Below are positions 5,547-9,009 of a DNA stretch of 9,009 nt, in pieces (positions within the stretch are counted from its first letter, which is position 1; the number at the start of each line of letters is the position of its first letter). The translations under genes were made by a program, and so were the position numbers. A model generated the notes under the pieces. The model was not told the DNA's origin and did no database searches. It saw only the letters and a list, made by a program, of their open reading frames with translations. The stretch is from [Eubacterium] saphenum (GTDB lineage: Bacteria > Bacillota > Clostridia > Oscillospirales > Ruminococcaceae): the NCBI GenBank assembly GCA_004554555.1, contig SFLN01000082.1, positions 1 through 9,009 on the forward strand, read 5' to 3'.

Positions 5547-5575
5547 CGGCGCGGAAAATGCGGCTTTTCGCGCCG
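5547..5575 (-). terminator. GC-rich 3'-end hairpin after the padR operon
   Basis: CGGCGCGGAAAA (5547-5558) pairs with TTTTCGCGCCG (5565-5575) with one bulged base, loop TGCGGC. On the minus strand it begins 11 bases after the stop of the last gene. No T-run follows on that strand, so it is more likely an mRNA-end stabiliser or weak terminator ahead of the better one at 5428-5454. Confidence 0.5.
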
Positions 5576-5586
5576 ATTTTGCCTTG

Positions 5587-6423
5587 TCACGCTCTCGCAA
5601 CGCAAACCGTACCCGAGGTCAAGCGAATATCAACCTTCTGCACATTCCCCGAGCCAAGCGTTCCGCTTGTGCCTCTGCCGATGTTCATCAGATTGCCCTT
5701 TTCGCCGCCGATATCGGTCTTGAGCACGCCAGACGCGCCGTTAAACGAAAGCTCCGCCGCGCTGTCATCGGGAACCGTAATGTTCGCCTTACCGCTTACC
5801 ACGTTGACCGAAAGCGCCCCGTTCCACTCGGTGTAATTCACGTCAACGCTTCCCGAGGTAATCGAGATATTTCCCACACCGCAGGCATTCCGATAAGTCG
5901 TTTTACCCGAAATGCAGGTGAGCGAGTAGTTCTCCGCGGGCGCGTCTGCGTCAACATTTCCCGAAGCCGTCGAGATTTTAAGCGACTTTGCGGGAATTTC
6001 GGAGTTGTTGGTGAAAGTGACATTCCCCGAAGCGGATTTCATCTTGATATCCGCGAAAGTTCCCGAAGCAACGATATCGCCCGAAGCGGTTGCCAGCTCA
6101 AAGACATTTGCCTGCGCGTCCTTGATATCCGCGCCGCCGCTTGCCGTGGAGATTTCGATTTTATCGAACGCTTTTCTCGGGAGGAAAACGCTGATTGTGT
6201 ACTCCTCGGCAGGCTTGTTGAAGAGCCCGAAGAATGAAGCCTCCTCCTTGAAGATGAGCTTTTTGTCCTGCAAAACCGCGCAGAACTTGGGATTTTCCTT
6301 GGGGTTGTCGTATTCCGCGAGGATAAAATCCTCATCGTGCGCGGTTACGACAAGCTTTGCAGAGAGCGCGGAGATTTTGATTTGTTCGATTTCGTTTGTG
6401 AATTTGTAGACCTGTTTTTCCAT
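5587..6423 (-). CDS. DUF4097 beta-repeat protein, no signal (cytosolic)
   Basis: The product is 278 residues with neither signal peptide nor membrane helix. Residues 1-60 are a mixed N-terminal region. From about 64 the sequence shows FFGLF, then an edge strand ending LPRKAFDKIEIS (81-92), then roughly 20-residue repeats each carrying ASG, ISG, TSG or VSG turns (94-96, 113-115, 131-133, 153-155, 171-173, 189-191, 210-211, 230-232, 253-254, 269-271). This is the DUF4097 (putative adhesin) right-handed beta-repeat fold. It is a paralogue of the gene upstream, sharing the FFGLF and PRK-x-FD-x-(I/L) block. The ATG at 6423 follows AAAGGA nine bases upstream. It lies 54 bases after its paralogue, with no terminator between, as the last gene of the padR operon. 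Biochemical function is unknown; a role in envelope stress signalling is suggested only by gene neighbourhood. Confidence 0.85.
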   Translation of the reverse strand: MEKQVYKFTNEIEQIKISALSAKLVVTAHDEDFILAEYDNPKENPKFCAVLQDKKLIFKEEASFFGLFNKPAEEYTISVFLPRKAFDKIEISTASGGADIKDAQANVFELATASGDIVASGTFADIKMKSASGNVTFTNNSEIPAKSLKISTASGNVDADAPAENYSLTCISGKTTYRNACGVGNISITSGSVDVNYTEWNGALSVNVVSGKANITVPDDSAAELSFNGASGVLKTDIGGEKGNLMNIGRGTSGTLGSGNVQKVDIRLTSGTVCVARA

Positions 6424-6477
6424 AGCAATTTTCCTTTCGTCAGATAAAATTAGTTGGAATGCCGATAAATTGTGGGG

Positions 6478-7497
6478 TTAGTCTGTTTGGCTTGACACAA
6501 CGCCGGGCGTAAAGCCCTTGTAGCCGATATCGATTTTGCCCGAGCCGAGGTTGATATTGAAATTATAGAAGCCCTTGCTGCCCATTGTATATTCGCCGGT
6601 TTTGTTGTACCGTTGAATTTGTGTGTTCGCGCAGACATCGACAGAGCCCGAGCCGATATTGAAGATAAACTTGGTGTCGGCGCTGGTCGGAACGGAAATC
6701 TTTGCGTAGCCGCTGCCCATATCCAGTTTTCCTGTGGGCGACTGGTCATACGAGATATCAACCGAGCCGCTGCCTATTTCGATAACGCCGCTGCCGGTGA
6801 GATTTGCGATTTTGCATTCACCCGAGCCTATATTTATGTGGTAAAGTGATGTTTGTATGCCTGTGAACGTTGCCTTGCCCGAACCCATATTGATATTAAA
6901 CGAGTTTGTTTTTCCGGTCATAGCGCGTGAAAAATCAAGCTCGCCCGAGCCCAAATCTATGCTGTTCTCGCGGGCGTTAATGCCCGAAACTGTCGCCTTG
7001 CCCGAGCCCTGAGAAATTTTCAGGCTGTCAAAGGTTTTGCGCGGAACCTTGATGATAACCTGTCTTTCCATAAGATTTCCGCCGAAAAGTCCGAAGAAAT
7101 CGGGAATGTTGATGTTGAACAATCCGAAGCTCACGCCCGTGCTGATTTTGATTGAGGTATTTGTGCTCTGGTCGCGGCTGAGCGCAACGTTTACGGCACG
7201 GGAGCTTGTGTTTCTTACATAAACTCCGATTTTGTTGTTGTCCGAAGGCTCGACAACCGCGCTCACGTCGGACAGCTCAATCGAAAGATTTGAATTTGCG
7301 GCAATTTCCGCAGTAAATTCCTCGTGCTTTACGGTGTAGCTTTTGCTCCAGCCGCCGACGCTGTTGCTGTCATCGATGACAGATATGCTATCCATACTTG
7401 TAACCGACGAAGTGCCGAGAAACAGCGTTGATATCCAGAACCCCACAAAGCCGATTATGCAAAGCGGGATAAGTGTTGCAAATGCTCTTTTCATCAT
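6478..7497 (-). CDS. Membrane-anchored DUF4097 beta-repeat protein
   Basis: A 339-residue protein with one N-terminal hydrophobic helix (about 5-28) after MMKR; there is no lipobox and no clear signal peptidase site, so it is probably an anchored protein with its C-terminal domain outside the cell. A linker of about 30 residues rich in Ser and Asp follows, then two or three strands, the FFGLF motif (134-138), VPRKTFDSLKIS (151-162), and a run of GSG turns near 164, 183, 205, 224, 236, 242, 261, 282 and 318, mostly 19-21 residues apart. This is the DUF4097 fold, also found in the C-terminal part of enterococcal LiaX. Tandem ATGs stand at 7497 and 7494; GAGGGG four bases from the first and seven from the second makes the second slightly more likely. 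It begins 12 bases after the HAAS gene stop, so the two are co-transcribed. Its target is unknown. Confidence 0.87.
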   Translation of the reverse strand: MMKRAFATLIPLCIIGFVGFWISTLFLGTSSVTSMDSISVIDDSNSVGGWSKSYTVKHEEFTAEIAANSNLSIELSDVSAVVEPSDNNKIGVYVRNTSSRAVNVALSRDQSTNTSIKISTGVSFGLFNINIPDFFGLFGGNLMERQVIIKVPRKTFDSLKISQGSGKATVSGINARENSIDLGSGELDFSRAMTGKTNSFNINMGSGKATFTGIQTSLYHINIGSGECKIANLTGSGVIEIGSGSVDISYDQSPTGKLDMGSGYAKISVPTSADTKFIFNIGSGSVDVCANTQIQRYNKTGEYTMGSKGFYNFNINLGSGKIDIGYKGFTPGVVSSQTD

Positions 7498-7509
7498 CTC
7501 ACCCCTCTC

Positions 7510-8724
7510 TTATAAATCGTAGATTGCCTTGACGTGGAGCATACCGATGTGTTTCAGAAGCTTAACCCACGGCTTAATCAGAGCACCTGCGATTGACATC
7601 ACAATTCCGCCGAGCGCGCAGAAGCCTATTCCGAGGAAAATTCTGCTGATGAAGTGATAGCCGAAGCCGAAATTTCCCACGAACGAACCAACTCCGTTTT
7701 GAACGAAAAGACCGACGCCGAAAGCGAAAATCGAGATGATACCCGCGATAATCAGCGGCACAAGCCAGCTCCACAGCAGCAAATCCATAATAATCGCTCC
7801 GATGAGCTTTCCGCCGTTGACGTTGGCTTCTTTTCCCTTGATGCTCTCGAACGTGAAAGCGTTCTTGGACTTTTCGCCCTTGCAGCAAGCCGCGCCCTCG
7901 GGGATTGTTCCCTCGTGAGAACAATTTGTGTTCTCGCGGAAATCGTCGTTCGGTGTGGGAACGGAGCTGTCGTTCTTGTGAGTTGCCTTTTTAACCGCGT
8001 CTGCGGCGCTTTGACCTGCGGTTCTTACAGCGTCTGCTGTGGTTTTTCCCGCGTTGATAACTGCGCCCTTGACGCCGTTTTTGCCGAAAGCCTCGGCGAG
8101 AGCCTGACCTGTTGCTCTTGCCGCCTCCGCGACAGCCTTACCCGCATTTGAGAAAGCGTCGGCAACTGCGTTCGCGCTGTTATCCGTGGTGGAATTTGTT
8201 GTTGAATTTGTGGTGGAGTTGGTGTTGGAATTGTTATCGGAGCTTGTGGTTGAATTTGTGTTTGAGTTGTTGGTGAAATATGAGTCGGGAAGAGTGGTGA
8301 CATTTGAGTTAGATTGTGTATTGTCCGCGGAATTATCGCGGCTCGGATAAATCTCCTCGGAGATGTGCTCGGGGGTGTACTCGCGAACGCAGTCCGTGTT
8401 CTGAATATCCTTTCCGCTCATAAGCGACAAATCCGCAGGAACGCTCTGACCGGGCTTTGTTAGGCTAACCTTTTTGCCGGTGTTTTCGATATCGCGGGCG
8501 ATTATGCTGTTGAGGCGCGAGCTTTCGAGGTTGAGATAATTTCTCGCAATCTCCTTAACGTCGCCGAGCTTAAACGCCGTTTCCTCTTCGGAAATACCTT
8601 GTTCCGCGCTGTCCGTGAAGTGCTGTTCAAAATCACCCTTTATTTCGTCGTAATTTTCCACGCCTATTCTCTTCAGCTCATATTCAAGCAGCGTGAAAAA
8701 TTCCTCCTTATTATTCGCTGTCAT
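7510..8724 (-). CDS. HAAS (DUF1700) domain membrane protein with repeat-rich linker
   Basis: A 404-residue protein in four parts. Residues 1-70 form the helical HAAS/DUF1700 domain (KEEFFTLLEYELKRI, then GDFEQHF, EEETAFKLGDVKEIARNYL), the usual partner of PadR regulators. Residues 71-183 are a hydrophilic linker ending in an Asn/Ser/Thr tract (151-183). Residues 184-249 are Ala-rich with repeats of about 11 residues. After a short Cys-containing stretch (Cys268, Cys280, Cys281), residues 305-385 hold at least two and perhaps three membrane helices resembling the HAAS-associated transmembrane region, then a basic C-terminal tail. Most relatives known to me are near 200 residues, so the linker is enlarged. 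The ATG at 8724 follows GGGGAG by ten bases; an upstream TTG at 8733 would sit on the ribosome binding site and is rejected. It overlaps the padR end by 14 bases, implying coupling. It probably transmits or inhibits a signal at the inner face of the membrane. Confidence 0.87.
   Translation of the reverse strand: MTANNKEEFFTLLEYELKRIGVENYDEIKGDFEQHFTDSAEQGISEEETAFKLGDVKEIARNYLNLESSRLNSIIARDIENTGKKVSLTKPGQSVPADLSLMSGKDIQNTDCVREYTPEHISEEIYPSRDNSADNTQSNSNVTTLPDSYFTNNSNTNSTTSSDNNSNTNSTTNSTTNSTTDNSANAVADAFSNAGKAVAEAARATGQALAEAFGKNGVKGAVINAGKTTADAVRTAGQSAADAVKKATHKNDSSVPTPNDDFRENTNCSHEGTIPEGAACCKGEKSKNAFTFESIKGKEANVNGGKLIGAIIMDLLLWSWLVPLIIAGIISIFAFGVGLFVQNGVGSFVGNFGFGYHFISRIFLGIGFCALGGIVMSIAGALIKPWVKLLKHIGMLHVKAIYDL
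7978..8175 (-). repeat. Coding 11-residue amphipathic repeats in the HAAS protein
   Basis: Residues 184-249 contain units such as NAGKAVAEAAR, ATGQALAEAFG, NAGKTTADAVR and TAGQSAADAVK, with one shorter unit (KNGVKGAVI) between. The pattern G-(K/Q)-x-x-A-(E/D)-A recurs every 11 residues, as in LEA group 3, apolipoprotein-type and synuclein-type membrane-binding helices. Confidence 0.75.
8176..8274 (-). repeat. Coding Asn/Ser/Thr low-complexity tract
   Basis: Residues 151-183 of the HAAS protein are almost entirely Asn, Ser and Thr, with NSTT repeated four times (NSTTNSTTNSTT near 169-180). The DNA is a degenerate 12-base direct repeat (units like GTGGTGGAATTT) that could change length by slippage. 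Confidence 0.75.
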
Positions 8725-9009
8725 AATTACCAAACTCCCCTTTCAAAAGCTTATCTATGCTTTGCGTAAACTCAAACCATTCCTCGGTCAATCGGGCAAG
8801 CTCCTCGCGCCCCGCCTCGGTTAGCTTGTAGTATTTTCTTGGCGGACCTTCGTTCGACTCGACAATGTAGCTGTCGATTAGTCCTCCGTCCTTCAGTCTT
8901 TTCATCAGAGGGTAAATCGTACCCTCGGTGATTTCCATACACTTGGAAATGCGGTTTACCAGCTCGTACCCGTAGCAGTCGCCTCGGCTTACTACCGACA
9001 GCGCGCACA
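8711..9009 (-). CDS. PadR-family transcriptional regulator (N-terminus beyond the window)
   Basis: The visible part is 98 residues of an in-frame winged-helix protein that runs off the right edge. Reading on from the edge gives ALSVVSRGDCYGYELVNRIS, then EITEGTIYPLMKRLKDGGLI (recognition helix region), then the wing with GPPRKYYKLTEAGREELARL and a short C-terminal helix. These are the standard PadR-like motifs (GYEL, GTIYP, RKYY-LT-GR). PadR subfamily-2 proteins are about 105-110 residues, so roughly ten residues are missing. An internal ATG at 8938 lies within the fold and is not the start. As the first known gene of the operon, it probably represses its own promoter, which lies outside the window, in response to membrane or drug stress. 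It overlaps the HAAS gene by 14 bases, the usual arrangement for this pair. Confidence 0.92.
   Translation of the reverse strand, partial: CALSVVSRGDCYGYELVNRISKCMEITEGTIYPLMKRLKDGGLIDSYIVESNEGPPRKYYKLTEAGREELARLTEEWFEFTQSIDKLLKGEFGNYDSE

Larger units (their letters stand above)
4756..5586. other. Gene-free, palindrome-rich intergenic block
   Basis: About 830 bases between the convergent SufB-like and DUF4097 genes. I count at least a dozen inverted repeats here, many perfect, plus two terminator-type hairpins and two inverted copies of one palindromic element. Open frames run through it in several phases (the longest from 4942 to 5445), but they have no credible ribosome binding site, look compositionally odd and are shaped by the palindromes, so I do not call them genes. 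The sub-features are listed separately. Confidence 0.75.

Noticed and set aside
4756..5586. CRISPR array
   Set aside because: The repeats are palindromes of differing sequence and length, without regular identical repeats and unique spacers, and no cas gene is present.
5500..6237. A long + strand open frame opposite the second DUF4097 gene
   Set aside because: It is a shadow of the GC-biased minus-strand gene, with Arg-rich composition and no family motif.
8711..8938. A complete 75-residue PadR starting at the ATG at 8938
   Set aside because: The reading frame continues upstream to the window edge with conserved PadR motifs (GYEL), so this ATG is internal.

Overview
The window looks like chromosomal DNA of an anaerobic Gram-positive Clostridia-type bacterium, probably of the Oscillospiraceae/Ruminococcaceae group. 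The grounds are AGGAG-type ribosome binding sites, near-consensus sigma-A promoters, a SpoIIM-like membrane protein, a stand-alone two-gene SufBC-like pair in place of a full suf operon, and a PadR/HAAS/DUF4097 cassette. The genus is inferred from gene content, not demonstrated.

Left end (1-470): a small AT-rich orphan gene on the + strand, unlike its GC-richer neighbours, closed by a hairpin terminator that can serve both strands. It faces a minus-strand gene for a five-helix membrane protein that resembles SpoIIM (469-1158).

Left centre (1230-2891): a strong promoter drives trmB (tRNA m7G46 methyltransferase), translationally coupled through TGATG to a serine alpha/beta hydrolase of the monoglyceride lipase/S33 type. 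The TrmB carries Cys where the family normally has the Asp of its S-D-P-W motif.

Centre (3014-4755): a second near-perfect promoter drives a SufC-like ATPase and a single SufB-like scaffold 23 bases apart. No sufD, sufS or sufU is adjacent. This matches the SUF-like minimal system (SMS, SmsC-SmsB) for Fe-S cluster assembly.

Intergenic block (4756-5586): about 830 bases without a credible gene, packed with perfect or near-perfect inverted repeats. It is bracketed by two inverted copies of one ~92-bp palindromic element whose stems differ by compensatory base changes. Two intrinsic-type terminators lie here.

Right part (5587-9009, minus strand): a four-gene operon read from the right edge, containing padR (cut by the window edge), a HAAS/DUF1700 membrane protein with an unusual low-complexity and 11-residue-repeat linker, a membrane-anchored DUF4097 beta-repeat protein, and a second DUF4097 protein without any signal or membrane segment. 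By analogy with related loci this is likely an envelope-stress or signalling module under PadR control; its ligand and output are unknown.
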